Of a DNA stretch of 64,000 nt, positions 16,665 to 24,727 are shown piece by piece. The DNA is from a virus. A program made the position numbers and the translations under genes. The stretch spans positions 86,462 through 150,461 of IMG/VR virus record IMGVR_UViG_3300032323_002909. One strand, given 5' to 3'. Every line of letters starts with the position of its first letter. Within the stretch, counting starts at the first letter, position 1. The notes below the pieces were generated by a model, which saw only the letters and a program-made list of their open reading frames with translations, searched no databases and was not told the origin of the DNA.

Positions 16665-17265
16665 TTCACATCTGGCTATTTCTCGTAAACAGAGAAATAA
16701 ACCATTCAGAATTAGAAAAGATTTTTCGTCATTAGAGTCTCATATTATTGATAAATTAGCATCATTAGAAAGATTTTTTCTAGCACATCCATCGGTAAAC
16801 ATTGATGAATATTTTACATCACCTTATGAAATCTTTGAAGATGATGAATATTTTGATTTAGATTTTTACCTTACATCCAAAGCTAAAAAAGCTTACTCAC
16901 AATACATGAAAAAATTAGAGATTAGCGACCCTGATACGGAAGCTAGTTTGAAACGTCTTATCGATGGTTTAAAATTCATCAAAACATTTTGCCAAGAAAA
17001 AAACTTGACTTTAGAAAAATACCATGTATATATAGAGAATAATCTGCCTTGCATTATTGAGCATCTAAAGAATCACGATATTAATATGTATTGTTTACAC
17101 GCTTTAGGTATTACTAAGATCGATGTGGAGAACAGAGTTTTAGATTTTATTTTTTCTGATTTCTGGACAACTTTTCAGAAGACAAAAAATAAATTCTTCC
17201 TAAGTGGGAAGATGAAAAAACTCGCAAAACAAGCAATAACAAAAATACAACAACAACTAAAATAA
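16636..17265 (+). CDS. 59: Probable helicase loader gp59
   Basis: A 209-residue, basic, all-helical protein directly upstream of gp32, as gene 59 is in T4 (217 residues). The central FYLTSKAKKAYSQYMKKLE and the later NNLPCIIEHLKNHDINMYCL parallel the gp59 helices by eye. gp59 loads gp41 onto gp32-coated DNA. It overlaps gp32 by one base (TAATG), which implies coupled synthesis of loader and its target. Sequence similarity is low, so the call leans on synteny and size. Confidence 0.55.
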   Translation: MTKLQQKIYNSHLAISRKQRNKPFRIRKDFSSLESHIIDKLASLERFFLAHPSVNIDEYFTSPYEIFEDDEYFDLDFYLTSKAKKAYSQYMKKLEISDPDTEASLKRLIDGLKFIKTFCQEKNLTLEKYHVYIENNLPCIIEHLKNHDINMYCLHALGITKIDVENRVLDFIFSDFWTTFQKTKNKFFLSGKMKKLAKQAITKIQQQLK

Positions 17266-18197
17266 TGACAACAAAAACAAAAGCAAAATTCGGCGGTGCA
17301 GCAATGTTCGAATCGATCAAAGCAGCATTGAATAAATCAAAGGATGGCGCTGGCGCACAATTCGGCAATATTCTGAAATGCCCAGATGGTCATACTTATA
17401 CATTAAGACTTGTTCCTAATGTGGAAAATCCTGAAAAGACATTTTTCCATCACTGGGTGCATGGTTGGAATAGTAAATCATCTGGCTCTTATATGAGTCA
17501 CATTGGTCTTCAAACCTTCGATGAAAGAGATCCTATCTCTGAACTTCGTTGGAAACTCTGGAAATCTTGGAGAGAAGCCAATCCCAAAGCTGATTCCAAA
17601 GACTACGTTGCTGATATTTCCCAGAAAGAAAACTGGTTCGTGAATGTTTACGTTATCGATGATCCATCGAACCCGAACAACAACGGAACTGTGAAAATTC
17701 TTCGTATGGGTCCGCAGCTTAAGAAAATTGTCGATGAGGCTACGGAAGGTGATAGATCTGATGAACTTGGGTGGGACATTTTCGATCTTTCTAAAGGTCA
17801 CGATTTGAAAATCAAGGCTGAGAAGAAAGGTGTTTATACCACATTTGAATCGTCATTCTTCACTACGAAATCCAAAACTGTATTGGATGAAGAAGAGATT
17901 GATAAGATCCATTCCAATATCAATGATTTGGAATCGGTTTATCCTGTGAAAACTTATGATGAACTCCAAGAGATTCTGAATGAGCATTTCTTCATCGGTG
18001 CTGAGAAGGAAACTCCGAAACCTCTTTCTAAAATCACATCGAAAACACCTGTTGTCGATGATGAGGACGAGGATGATGATATCCCTATGGTTCACGAAAC
18101 AAAGAAAACCAAAACTCAATCTGCAACTAAAGTCCAAAAAGTTCAGGACGATGACGATGTTGACATCGACGAGCTCCTTGAAGGATTGGACGATTAA
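17265..18197 (+). CDS. 32: Single-stranded DNA-binding protein gp32
   Basis: 310 residues. The core FFHHWVHGWNS..., NWFVNVYVIDDPSNPNNNGT and LGWDIFDLSKGHDLKI segments match the OB-fold core of T4-like gp32, and the acidic tail (DDVDIDELLEGLDD) is the usual partner-binding C-terminus. The zinc-binding Cys/His cluster of T4 gp32 appears to be missing; only one Cys (KCPDGHTY, near 41) is seen. It binds ssDNA and organises gp43, gp59 and UvsX. A strong hairpin follows the gene. Confidence 0.92.
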   Translation: MTTKTKAKFGGAAMFESIKAALNKSKDGAGAQFGNILKCPDGHTYTLRLVPNVENPEKTFFHHWVHGWNSKSSGSYMSHIGLQTFDERDPISELRWKLWKSWREANPKADSKDYVADISQKENWFVNVYVIDDPSNPNNNGTVKILRMGPQLKKIVDEATEGDRSDELGWDIFDLSKGHDLKIKAEKKGVYTTFESSFFTTKSKTVLDEEEIDKIHSNINDLESVYPVKTYDELQEILNEHFFIGAEKETPKPLSKITSKTPVVDDEDEDDDIPMVHETKKTKTQSATKVQKVQDDDDVDIDELLEGLDD

Positions 18198-18209
18198 TAA
18201 ATAAACAAG

Positions 18210-18231
18210 CCCCCCTCTGAAAGGAGGGGGG
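18210..18231 (+). terminator. GC-rich hairpin after gp32
   Basis: A perfect 8-bp stem, CCCCCCTC (18210-18217) and GAGGGGGG (18224-18231), with loop TGAAAG. No U-tract follows, so it may be a weak terminator or a 3' stabiliser of gp32 mRNA. It directly abuts the TATAAT of the next promoter. Confidence 0.6.
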
Positions 18232-18243
18232 TATAATATACTT
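18232..18243 (+). promoter_or_regulatory. Early promoter -10, leaderless
   Basis: A perfect TATAAT at 18232-18237, 6 nt, then the ATG at 18244. No -35 match is seen at the right distance, because that region is the hairpin. Confidence 0.55.
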
Positions 18244-18702
18244 ATGAGCAATATTCCAGAAGAAATAGAAGCAATGGCTTTTTTTATCGGTCAATCCAAT
18301 CAGATTGACAATATGATGGTAGAAAAACCATCAACCTTGATAACATCTGCCGATACCCTTAAACAGGGTATGCACGAATATTTATTACAGCAGCGCAGAT
18401 TGCAGTCGCCTCCTCCACCACCACCATCTCCTTATGCACATGCCCCTTCGAATTTGTATGCCCCTATGAATCATCCTGTGCATACTACAACATCTGCTCC
18501 TTTACCTACTCAACCATCTAATGATGATCAATTAGAATTTAATTTTGATCCAAAGCTAGGACAACAGATGATCGACTTATTGAAAGAAATATCACTAAAA
18601 CTTACAAAGCAACTAAACATTTTAGAAAAGAAATATGAAAATAAATCTTCAAAAGACACCGCTACAGATCTTTCTGTCGAGTTTGTCGATGATTCAAGAT
18701 AA
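18244..18702 (+). CDS. Hypothetical protein with proline-rich linker, 152 aa
   Basis: Not recognised. Residues 1-50 are helical. Residues 58-100 form a low-complexity Pro/Ala/Ser linker (PPPPPPSPY). Residues 105-135 form a Lys/Leu helix (coiled-coil-like). It lies between gp32 and gp45 and overlaps gp45 by 68 bp, so it may act in the replisome or late transcription. That is inference from position only. Confidence 0.5.
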   Translation: MSNIPEEIEAMAFFIGQSNQIDNMMVEKPSTLITSADTLKQGMHEYLLQQRRLQSPPPPPPSPYAHAPSNLYAPMNHPVHTTTSAPLPTQPSNDDQLEFNFDPKLGQQMIDLLKEISLKLTKQLNILEKKYENKSSKDTATDLSVEFVDDSR

Positions 18703-19342
18703 ATGTGTCTTGACGTTGAAAGATGACGGTATACATGGTATTACATCTAGTAAAGATAATACCATGTATGCGTATGCTAGCCTTGAAGGTGAGTATGAAG
18801 AAGGTCGATTGAATTTACCATCACTTGAAAAGTTATCCAAAGCTTTGTCGATGGTGAAAGAGGAAGACATCACACTTGTGATAAAGGGAAATCATTTGGA
18901 ATATAAAAATGATGAACTTAAGTTTAAATATCACCTACATGAGGACGGTGTTATATCAGTGCCTAATTTGACTTTGAATAAAATTCAAAGTTTCCACTTT
19001 AACATTGAATTTAAATTAGACATGGATTTCATGGCTAGTCTTTTACAGAAATCTTCTATCACGAATACTAAAAAATTGTATATCTACACAGAAGATAATA
19101 GCTTGGTGTGGAAGCTAGGCGATGATACAGCACCTAACAGCGATTCTATTTGTATCATTGGCGAGGAAGTCGATTTCGATCTTAAACCTTTCATTATGAA
19201 AGTGGACGATTTGAAATTAATAACCAAAGTATCAAAGTATAATAATATTTTTAAAATTAATTCCAAGATGGGTATCGGTGCTATCATCAGCAAAAATGAT
19301 TATTTTGGAATTCAATACATTTTTTCATCTATTAGAAATTAA
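18635..19342 (+). CDS. 45: Sliding clamp gp45
   Basis: 235 residues, close to T4 gp45 (228). The beta-rich pattern of two clamp domains (VLTLKDDGIHGITSSKD near 25-40, YEEGRLNLPSLEKLSKALSM near 52-72) and its place beside gp32 support the call. As a trimeric ring it tethers gp43 and, in T4-like phages, activates late transcription with gp33 and gp55. The start at 18635 is preferred because the first residues resemble the T4 clamp N-terminus, despite the overlap with the gene before. Confidence 0.8.
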   Translation: MKINLQKTPLQIFLSSLSMIQDKCVLTLKDDGIHGITSSKDNTMYAYASLEGEYEEGRLNLPSLEKLSKALSMVKEEDITLVIKGNHLEYKNDELKFKYHLHEDGVISVPNLTLNKIQSFHFNIEFKLDMDFMASLLQKSSITNTKKLYIYTEDNSLVWKLGDDTAPNSDSICIIGEEVDFDLKPFIMKVDDLKLITKVSKYNNIFKINSKMGIGAIISKNDYFGIQYIFSSIRN

Positions 19343-19344
19343 TC

Positions 19345-19599
19345 ATGGCTGCTATAAACGAAATTACAGGAAAAGTTATCAGAACCAATCCCCAAAACTC
19401 CAAATATGCCGAAAATTGGGATAAAATTTTTACTAAAAAATCTTCCAATGAATGGCTAAAAGAATGTGCAGATGTTGTATTATTAGATCCTGATGGGTGG
19501 CGACAGAATGATGGTGTTGATATGGATACTCCCATCAAATGGGCAGATTTTCAATATAGGTTATCTTTATCGACTATAATGTGTAAAAATATTAAATAA
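19345..19599 (+). CDS. Conserved phage hypothetical protein, 84 aa
   Basis: The segments NPQNSKYAENWDKIF and VLLDPDGWRQNDGVDMDTPI, with a C-terminal FQYRLSLSTI, are a pattern I have seen in many tailed-phage hypothetical proteins. Function unknown. It follows gp45 with a 2-nt gap and is likely cotranscribed. Confidence 0.65.
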   Translation: MAAINEITGKVIRTNPQNSKYAENWDKIFTKKSSNEWLKECADVVLLDPDGWRQNDGVDMDTPIKWADFQYRLSLSTIMCKNIK

Positions 19600-19606
19600 T
19601 ATTATC
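19593..19606 (+). promoter_or_regulatory. Late-type promoter (TAAATA-N8-ATG)
   Basis: TAAATA at 19593-19598, overlapping the TAA stop of the upstream gene, then 8 nt to the ATG at 19607. The spacing is longer than the standard 5. Confidence 0.45.
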
Positions 19607-20251
19607 ATGAAATTAACACAAAAAGATCAGTCCGAGATAGCAAATTTATATTCCGAAATTTTAGTAGAAGCATTTTCAGATCTTGGGAAATTATCACCTG
19701 AGCAATTACGTAAAGGTTATCGTTTAAACCCGAATGATTCGGATAACTTTAAAGAAGTCAGTGGGCGAGTGTTTCATAACGCTTTGGAAGTTATCAAAAA
19801 TAACGACGATATGCGCAAAGTTACAAATCCCGACTACTATAAAGCTATCAGACAAAATCTTTCAACATATCCCATCGCTGAATATAATTCGATGAGATGT
19901 TTTCTAGGTAAGAATAATTCCAGTGGTTTCTGCATCAAAGACGACGATGAATTGGTTTCTTTGTTTTCTTCTTTAGAATCTTCTGGTAAAGCAGCTGCCC
20001 TAGCAGCTATTGAAAATGGTGCAAAACGACTTGATTGTTTCGCAACTCAAGATCAAAACGGTAACATTAAAAACGAAGGTTTATATAAACTTTACTCGTC
20101 TGTCGGGTTTGTTATTGACGAATCGTTGACTACTGGCGAACTAGGTGAGCCGTATGCAATACAAAATGGTATATCATATTTTGTCGGTCCAGATGAAGTA
20201 GTAGACCCAACCCACCCAACAGTGGTGATTTTCATGAAATTATCAAGATGA
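19607..20251 (+). CDS. GNAT acetyltransferase-like late protein
   Basis: 214 residues. The N-terminus (SEIANLYSEILVEAFS) is a strong example of the shared late motif, with cleavage expected after ILVE. The body resembles phage GNAT proteins: SGFCIKDDDELVSLF near 105-120, GKAAALAAIENGAKRLDCFA near 127-145 (acetyl-CoA-loop-like helix plus strand), LYKLYSSVGFVIDE near 160-175, and a final VVIFMKL strand. This suggests an acetyltransferase carried with the head. The catalytic residue cannot be assigned, and the acceptor is unknown. It overlaps the next gene by 4 bp (ATGA). Confidence 0.55.
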   Translation: MKLTQKDQSEIANLYSEILVEAFSDLGKLSPEQLRKGYRLNPNDSDNFKEVSGRVFHNALEVIKNNDDMRKVTNPDYYKAIRQNLSTYPIAEYNSMRCFLGKNNSSGFCIKDDDELVSLFSSLESSGKAAALAAIENGAKRLDCFATQDQNGNIKNEGLYKLYSSVGFVIDESLTTGELGEPYAIQNGISYFVGPDEVVDPTHPTVVIFMKLSR

Positions 20252-20535
20252 CATTAATATATCCAAAAGAACATATAGAAAACGCTCCAATCGAGCAAGA
20301 TGTAGATATCATAACTGATTATGATGAATTAAACGCGAAAATTTCGGGGTTATACGATACCTTCACGGTAATTGTATCTCACAACGAGTCTGCGAGTGAG
20401 TTGAATTATGTGATAAATTTTGATAGAATCAAAAATTTACATATTTTAACCACATTCATCGATTGTAGATATAAATCAGACAATCTTAAACTATTAATTG
20501 ATAAATTTAAAGCATTTGAAAATGCTTGGATGTAA
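20248..20535 (+). CDS. Hypothetical protein, 95 aa
   Basis: An alpha/beta protein with no recognised motif. It starts in an ATGA overlap with the GNAT-like gene, so it is probably translated in coupling with it and may be its partner. Nothing more can be supported. Confidence 0.5.
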   Translation: MTLIYPKEHIENAPIEQDVDIITDYDELNAKISGLYDTFTVIVSHNESASELNYVINFDRIKNLHILTTFIDCRYKSDNLKLLIDKFKAFENAWM

Positions 20536-20543
20536 AATAGTAG

Positions 20544-20579
20544 TTGAATATTGTCAATACCGTAATAAGTATATCATAT
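20544..20579 (+). promoter_or_regulatory. Weak early promoter
   Basis: TTGAAT at 20544-20549, 16 bp spacer, TAAGTA at 20566-20571, then 8 nt to the ATG at 20580. Spacing to the start is less exact than elsewhere. Confidence 0.35.
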
Positions 20580-20909
20580 ATGAAAAATAATATCGCCACG
20601 CAAGGTTATTTTGTTAAAAGATTAAGAGATTCTGGGTTTGTAGTTGTTAAATTATTTGATAAATACGCTCAACATGATCCTAGAAAATGGACGATTATGG
20701 TCGATCCCAGCAATACATCTGTTCTCATAACATGTTATCAAAATAAAGAATTTAAAGGTGATGTTTTATTTGAGATCAATGATGGTGGTAATAGATTTTT
20801 CAAAAACTACAACCTCAAAACACAAAGTATGGAAATTGTTATTATTACTTTACTTGAAAAAGGTATTTGTCAGATCAAACAAGATTCTGAATATATAAAA
20901 GATAAGTAA
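20580..20909 (+). CDS. Hypothetical protein, 109 aa
   Basis: Not recognised. An alpha/beta pattern with YFVKRLRDSGFVVVKLFDKY and WTIMVDPSNTSVLITCYQ. Starting at 20580 rather than at an upstream in-frame codon leaves room for the promoter. It is the first of three small genes leading to primase. Confidence 0.5.
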   Translation: MKNNIATQGYFVKRLRDSGFVVVKLFDKYAQHDPRKWTIMVDPSNTSVLITCYQNKEFKGDVLFEINDGGNRFFKNYNLKTQSMEIVIITLLEKGICQIKQDSEYIKDK

Positions 20910-20913
20910 TAAT

Positions 20914-21225
20914 ATGGAGAAACACGAGGATGACAATGATGGTATTTTTGTGGATGATAAAGTTATAGAAATTCTTAGAGAATCTCTAAAACATAAATTA
21001 AAAAAAGAAAGAAAATACAACAAAAAAAGTTTTAACGGTGTTTTAAAATCAACATTGCAAGAATTTTTAACTTGTGCTAAAGTATTAGGATATGATTTAG
21101 ATGGGAATGTGGTAGAAATTACATTTTTTGGAAATAAAATGGAAGACGCTGCATTACAAAATCTTTTTATTCAAAAATTTGGCGAATACTTGCAATCAAA
21201 AGCAAATATTATAGATGATTTTTAA
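20914..21225 (+). CDS. Hypothetical protein, 103 aa
   Basis: An acidic N-terminus, a very basic helix (HKLKKERKYNKKSFNG near 29-45), then an alpha/beta C-terminal part. Not recognised. It overlaps the next gene by 11 bp. The basic helix could bind nucleic acid, but this is only composition. Confidence 0.45.
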   Translation: MEKHEDDNDGIFVDDKVIEILRESLKHKLKKERKYNKKSFNGVLKSTLQEFLTCAKVLGYDLDGNVVEITFFGNKMEDAALQNLFIQKFGEYLQSKANIIDDF

Positions 21226-21499
21226 TTTTTTAGATAAAATGAAAAAAGGCAGCGTTTATGCTGTCCAAGTTGGTGATTATGTGGGGCAGTTCTTCAATTA
21301 TATTAAGAAGGACAGTAATAATTATTTTTTCTTATCTACTCCAAATGTGGAGATAATAAAAGTTCCAAAAGAAAAATTTGACTTCGCATTGAATAATGGT
21401 ATTATCGAATACGTTGAAACTCTCCCAAGAAATATCTTCAAAGTTATCAAAGCACAGTACCAACAATTATCAGAAAAAAATGGTAAAAATACCTTCTGA
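21215..21499 (+). CDS. Hypothetical beta-rich protein, 94 aa
   Basis: It has a short barrel-like pattern (GSVYAVQVGDYVGQFFNYI then YFFLSTPNVEIIKVPKEKF). An alternative start at 21239 would remove the first 8 residues and the overlap with the gene before. It overlaps primase by 20 bp, so it is probably in the same transcript. Function unknown. Confidence 0.5.
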   Translation: MIFNFLDKMKKGSVYAVQVGDYVGQFFNYIKKDSNNYFFLSTPNVEIIKVPKEKFDFALNNGIIEYVETLPRNIFKVIKAQYQQLSEKNGKNTF

Positions 21500-22508
21500 T
21501 TATGTGGTATCTAAGTTTTATGAGTATGGTTATAAAGTAACTCATAACACCTACAGCGGAACTTACCAATGTTGTTGCCCCATTTGCAAAGAGGGTAAAA
21601 GTTGGGGATTCAAGAAAAGATGTTTCTACATACCCGAAAATGAATTGATTTACTGCCATAATTGTGGTTGGTCATCCAAACCATATAAATGGATAAAGGA
21701 AGTTTCTGGATTATCATACGATGATATCGTGTCAGAAATAAATAATGGCGACTTTGGCGTTATTGATGTTTTAGAATTACCTGAAACCAACAACATTACA
21801 CCATCTAGAGTATTACCAACCTTACCCACTGATAGCATCAATCTTTTTGATAAAGCGCAAACTGATTATTATAAAAATAATAAAATTGTGCAGGATGCTT
21901 TAAATTATATCAAGGCTAGACGACTGAATAATGCTGTTAATAAACCAGATGCCTTTTATTTATCATTAAAAGATGACGTTCATCGTAAGCGACTCATCAT
22001 ACCTTTTAAAAACACTGATGGTAAGATTATTTTTTACCAGTCTAGAAAACTAATAGATGATGAGTCGCCGACATACTTATCAAAAGACGGTGGTGACAAG
22101 TCATTATTCGGTATCGAGAGGATAAACCCTGATTTAGATACAATATTCATTACTGAAGGACCATTAGATGCGTGTTTTGTCAAAAACGGCATAGGATTGG
22201 GTGGTATTAGTAAGAAAAATCATTTATTTACACATGATCAACAATCTCAAATGGATGGTTTGAAATTCTTCAATCATATTTGGGTATTAGATAGCCAATG
22301 GGTGGATGAAACCGCTAGAGAGAAGACACTACAATTGATACAAATGGGTGAAACTGTCTTTATATGGCCCGAATATGATGGTCGTAAATTTAAAGATTTG
22401 AATGAGATGTGTGTCGCTTACGATACAGACGAATACCCGACAGATCTTATAATAAAAAATAGCCACAAGGGACTTGCGGCTATTGTGAAAATGAAGTTGA
22501 TTAAATAA
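21480..22508 (+). CDS. 61: DNA primase gp61
   Basis: It makes RNA primers for lagging-strand synthesis together with gp41. About 342 residues. The N-terminal zinc-binding region has CCCPICKEG near 24-32 and YCHNCGW near 56-62. The TOPRIM catalytic motif ITEGPLDACF is near 224. An upstream in-frame start is possible, but the ATG at 21480 gives the usual family N-terminus (MVKIPSDYVVSKFYEYGYKV). A hairpin at 22458-22484 lies inside its 3' end. Confidence 0.9.
   Translation: MVKIPSDYVVSKFYEYGYKVTHNTYSGTYQCCCPICKEGKSWGFKKRCFYIPENELIYCHNCGWSSKPYKWIKEVSGLSYDDIVSEINNGDFGVIDVLELPETNNITPSRVLPTLPTDSINLFDKAQTDYYKNNKIVQDALNYIKARRLNNAVNKPDAFYLSLKDDVHRKRLIIPFKNTDGKIIFYQSRKLIDDESPTYLSKDGGDKSLFGIERINPDLDTIFITEGPLDACFVKNGIGLGGISKKNHLFTHDQQSQMDGLKFFNHIWVLDSQWVDETAREKTLQLIQMGETVFIWPEYDGRKFKDLNEMCVAYDTDEYPTDLIIKNSHKGLAAIVKMKLIK
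22458..22484. terminator. Hairpin near the 3' end of gp61
   Basis: AATAGCC (22458-22464) and GGCTATT (22478-22484), with inner CAAG/CTTG pairs and a GGA loop. It lies just before the convergent gene junction. There is no clean U-tract, so termination is only possible. Confidence 0.35.
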
Positions 22509-22514
22509 TCAAAT

Positions 22515-22937
22515 TTATTTGGTGTTTTTGCTAGGACTGAATAACTCGGCTAATCCTGCCAAATCAGCCGCAATCTTTGCGATTTTGTCTTGATGTTTTT
22601 TAAGATTTGCAAGATTCGAGTTGGGATTAGCATTTTGTAGAGTTTTTTGAATACTCGTAGATTGCTCACCATTAATATATTTGGTGAATTTATTGATGTT
22701 GGTAATCCACTTGTCTAAAAGATTACTCATTTGTTCATTCTGACGAGCCATTGGATCATCTGTATTATTAATAGCATTTGGATCGGGTTCCATATCGACA
22801 TCATAATCATCGATCCCCACATCATCGATACCATCCATAGAAGATTCGGCAGCATCTCTCTCCATAGTAGGATCGAAATCTAATTCAGGTGCTTCTTTGA
22901 GTAATTTAAGAAATTTTGATTTGAATTTGTTCGTCAT
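22515..22937 (-). CDS. Small acidic late protein with capsid-targeting-like N-terminus
   Basis: About 140 residues from the ATG at 22937, which lies 5 nt after TAAATA. The N-terminus (MTNKFKSKFLKLLKEAPEL) is basic and amphipathic, with LLKE followed by Ala as a possible gp21-type site. An acidic segment follows (residues 20-55), then helices. The layout (targeting peptide, acidic stretch, helix) suggests a head core or internal protein. It converges on primase with a 6-nt gap. Confidence 0.6.
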   Translation of the reverse strand: MTNKFKSKFLKLLKEAPELDFDPTMERDAAESSMDGIDDVGIDDYDVDMEPDPNAINNTDDPMARQNEQMSNLLDKWITNINKFTKYINGEQSTSIQKTLQNANPNSNLANLKKHQDKIAKIAADLAGLAELFSPSKNTK

Positions 22938-22948
22938 GTTATTATTTA
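22938..22948 (-). promoter_or_regulatory. Late promoter, leaderless (TAAATA-N5-ATG)
   Basis: Minus-strand TAAATA at 22948-22943, ATAAC, ATG at 22937. It is divergent with the promoter at 22961. Confidence 0.7.
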
Positions 22949-22960
22949 GCAAAAAATTAT

Positions 22961-22971
22961 TAAATATCTAT
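22961..22971 (+). promoter_or_regulatory. Late promoter, leaderless (TAAATA-N5-ATG)
   Basis: TAAATA at 22961-22966, TCTAT, ATG at 22972. Confidence 0.7.
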
Positions 22972-23337
22972 ATGGCAGCTTCAAATTCCCCTTATTCCAC
23001 CGCTATAGCATCAGGTGCTATTGATTTCGATTTCGAAAGTAGCCTGAGTCCCTCACAGCAAATGCAAAAATACAAAACTGAGGAATTGGACGCAATTGCT
23101 CCAAATATTCTACCTTTCGAATTCAGAGAAATTCCTCAAAATTTAGCAGCAATTATCGATAATGCTTTTCAGGCATCTTCAACATTGGAAAATGTTTTAA
23201 AAATTAAAAAATACGAGAAAAGTAGTGAGTTATTGAAGCTTAAAGGGAATCTCGAACAAGTTGTAATGTACTTTTCGAAAAAAAGTGATAATATTTTGTC
23301 GAAATACACTCTTGGCTTGCAAGACGATAAAAACTAG
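22972..23337 (+). CDS. Late hypothetical protein, 121 aa
   Basis: It starts MAASNSPYSTAIASGAIDFD, then has a helical C-terminal half. It lacks the LYE-type N-terminal motif. The exact late promoter spacing fixes the start at 22972. Probably a small structural protein or chaperone. Not recognised. Confidence 0.55.
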   Translation: MAASNSPYSTAIASGAIDFDFESSLSPSQQMQKYKTEELDAIAPNILPFEFREIPQNLAAIIDNAFQASSTLENVLKIKKYEKSSELLKLKGNLEQVVMYFSKKSDNILSKYTLGLQDDKN

Positions 23338-23352
23338 TGTATCATGTTCAAC

Positions 23353-23871
23353 ATGATGAGTAAAACACACATAAAACATATAATACTGGGATTGACAGTA
23401 TCGATAGGAATAGGATACAGTATATCGTCAAGCGACGAAGATTTTGTTAAAAAATCTATTATATCTGCAATAGGTTATTTCTTTGGATATCGTTATTTTA
23501 TAAATAAAAAGAACATAGATGCCGAAGTTGAATCTCTGAAAGAACTCTTAGAAGAAAAAAAGGTTGACCAAAGAGTTGAAATTTTGGAAAACATGCTAGG
23601 AGAATCCGATAATATCATATCCAATCAAGAAGAAGTTATCAAATACTATGAAGATTTATTAGATGATGCTACAGTGAGATTCCCTTGCAATTGTGGTGTG
23701 AACACATTCGAGGGTATATTCAAGCCAACTGGATCATATATTGTAGAATGTGAATTTTGTAAGAACAAATACAATATTGATTTGAAATTAGAAACTGCCC
23801 TGATCACCGAACCAATCGAAGATCTTAACATCGATAAACTTATTAGAGAAAATACAAATGATAACAATTAA
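23353..23871 (+). CDS. Membrane-anchored protein with zinc ribbon, unknown function
   Basis: About 172 residues. A hydrophobic N-terminal region (IILGLTVSIGIGYSI, then a second short hydrophobic stretch near 35-50) suggests one or two membrane segments. A coiled coil follows (about 58-105). A zinc-ribbon-like CNCG near 114 and CEFC near 136 come last. ATGs at 23344, 23353 and 23356 are all possible; 23353 lies 7 nt after a TATCAT that could be a -10. A membrane-located regulator is plausible but unproven. It overlaps the next gene by 14 bp. Confidence 0.55.
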   Translation: MMSKTHIKHIILGLTVSIGIGYSISSSDEDFVKKSIISAIGYFFGYRYFINKKNIDAEVESLKELLEEKKVDQRVEILENMLGESDNIISNQEEVIKYYEDLLDDATVRFPCNCGVNTFEGIFKPTGSYIVECEFCKNKYNIDLKLETALITEPIEDLNIDKLIRENTNDNN

Positions 23872-24088
23872 TACAAAAAAAGGTGCAGTGGAAATGTCTT
23901 TAAGTGAATTTGCAAGATGGGCATGTTTGGTAGAGGCTTTGATGTTTATCAGTGATAAAGCCAAAGAACTCAATATATCACCAAAACATCTTGTGAAACC
24001 TAATGCATTGGATCAATACATAACCGAGAGATACCATTCAGTCTTTGCTGATGTCAAATATGAATATAATGCTGGCATGTTGAAATAA
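23858..24088 (+). CDS. Hypothetical protein, 76 aa
   Basis: A small helical protein (MSLSEFARWACLVEALMFIS, then YITERYHSVFADVKYEYN). Not recognised with confidence. It overlaps the preceding gene by 14 bp and ends 1 nt before the convergent tail gene. Confidence 0.5.
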   Translation: MITINTKKGAVEMSLSEFARWACLVEALMFISDKAKELNISPKHLVKPNALDQYITERYHSVFADVKYEYNAGMLK

Positions 24089-24718
24089 TTAAAATCCTAG
24101 AGTATTACAATCTTCAACAGGACAACCTTCGAAGATTGGTATCGCCACATTGATAATAGGTGGCGGGGTAACAGCCGATGGCGATGGTGTGGCGATAGTT
24201 GTAGGTGCTGAAGCCAATCTGAATTCAAAATTGAACGGTGACACTCGTGGTGGTCTTGAAAAATTCACCACGAGTGGTTTTATAGGGGTTACTGTTTGAT
24301 TTATTATGGGTTCACTCCCAAAAGGCGTTATAATGTTGGATGAACTAACCGATATAAATAAATTGATAGTAAAACAATCAGATACACCATTACATAACAC
24401 CACTGTTCCATTATTAAATGAATTCACTGTTAGTAAATCACTAACATATAGATTGTTGTCTTCTTCACTGTTAAATTGAATACTTACTTGATAAGATTCA
24501 TTATTATAATCTTGAATAGAAAAAATTTGTGTTATCGATCCTAAATTATCGTAGATATAAGAATCATATTCATCATATAGCAATTCTTGATCACTTTCCA
24601 CACTGCCGACTAGCATCAAAGGAGGAAAATTATTCACCAATGTAGTAACATTTTCGTTGCTACCAGTGTAACTCGTCAATGATAAAGTGACGGGATTATT
24701 GGTGAAATACGCAGCCAT
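24089..24718 (-). CDS. Tail-fibre-cluster protein, unknown
   Basis: 209 residues, beta-rich and Ser/Thr/Asn-rich, with a Pro/Thr-rich linker near 165-190 (TIATPSPSAVTPPP) and a Cys-containing C-terminus (CPVEDCNTLGF). Composition and position at the distal end of the fibre cluster suggest a virion surface protein. No fold is recognised. Confidence 0.5.
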   Translation of the reverse strand: MAAYFTNNPVTLSLTSYTGSNENVTTLVNNFPPLMLVGSVESDQELLYDEYDSYIYDNLGSITQIFSIQDYNNESYQVSIQFNSEEDNNLYVSDLLTVNSFNNGTVVLCNGVSDCFTINLFISVSSSNIITPFGSEPIINQTVTPIKPLVVNFSRPPRVSPFNFEFRLASAPTTIATPSPSAVTPPPIINVAIPIFEGCPVEDCNTLGF

Positions 24719-24727
24719 ATAAAAATA

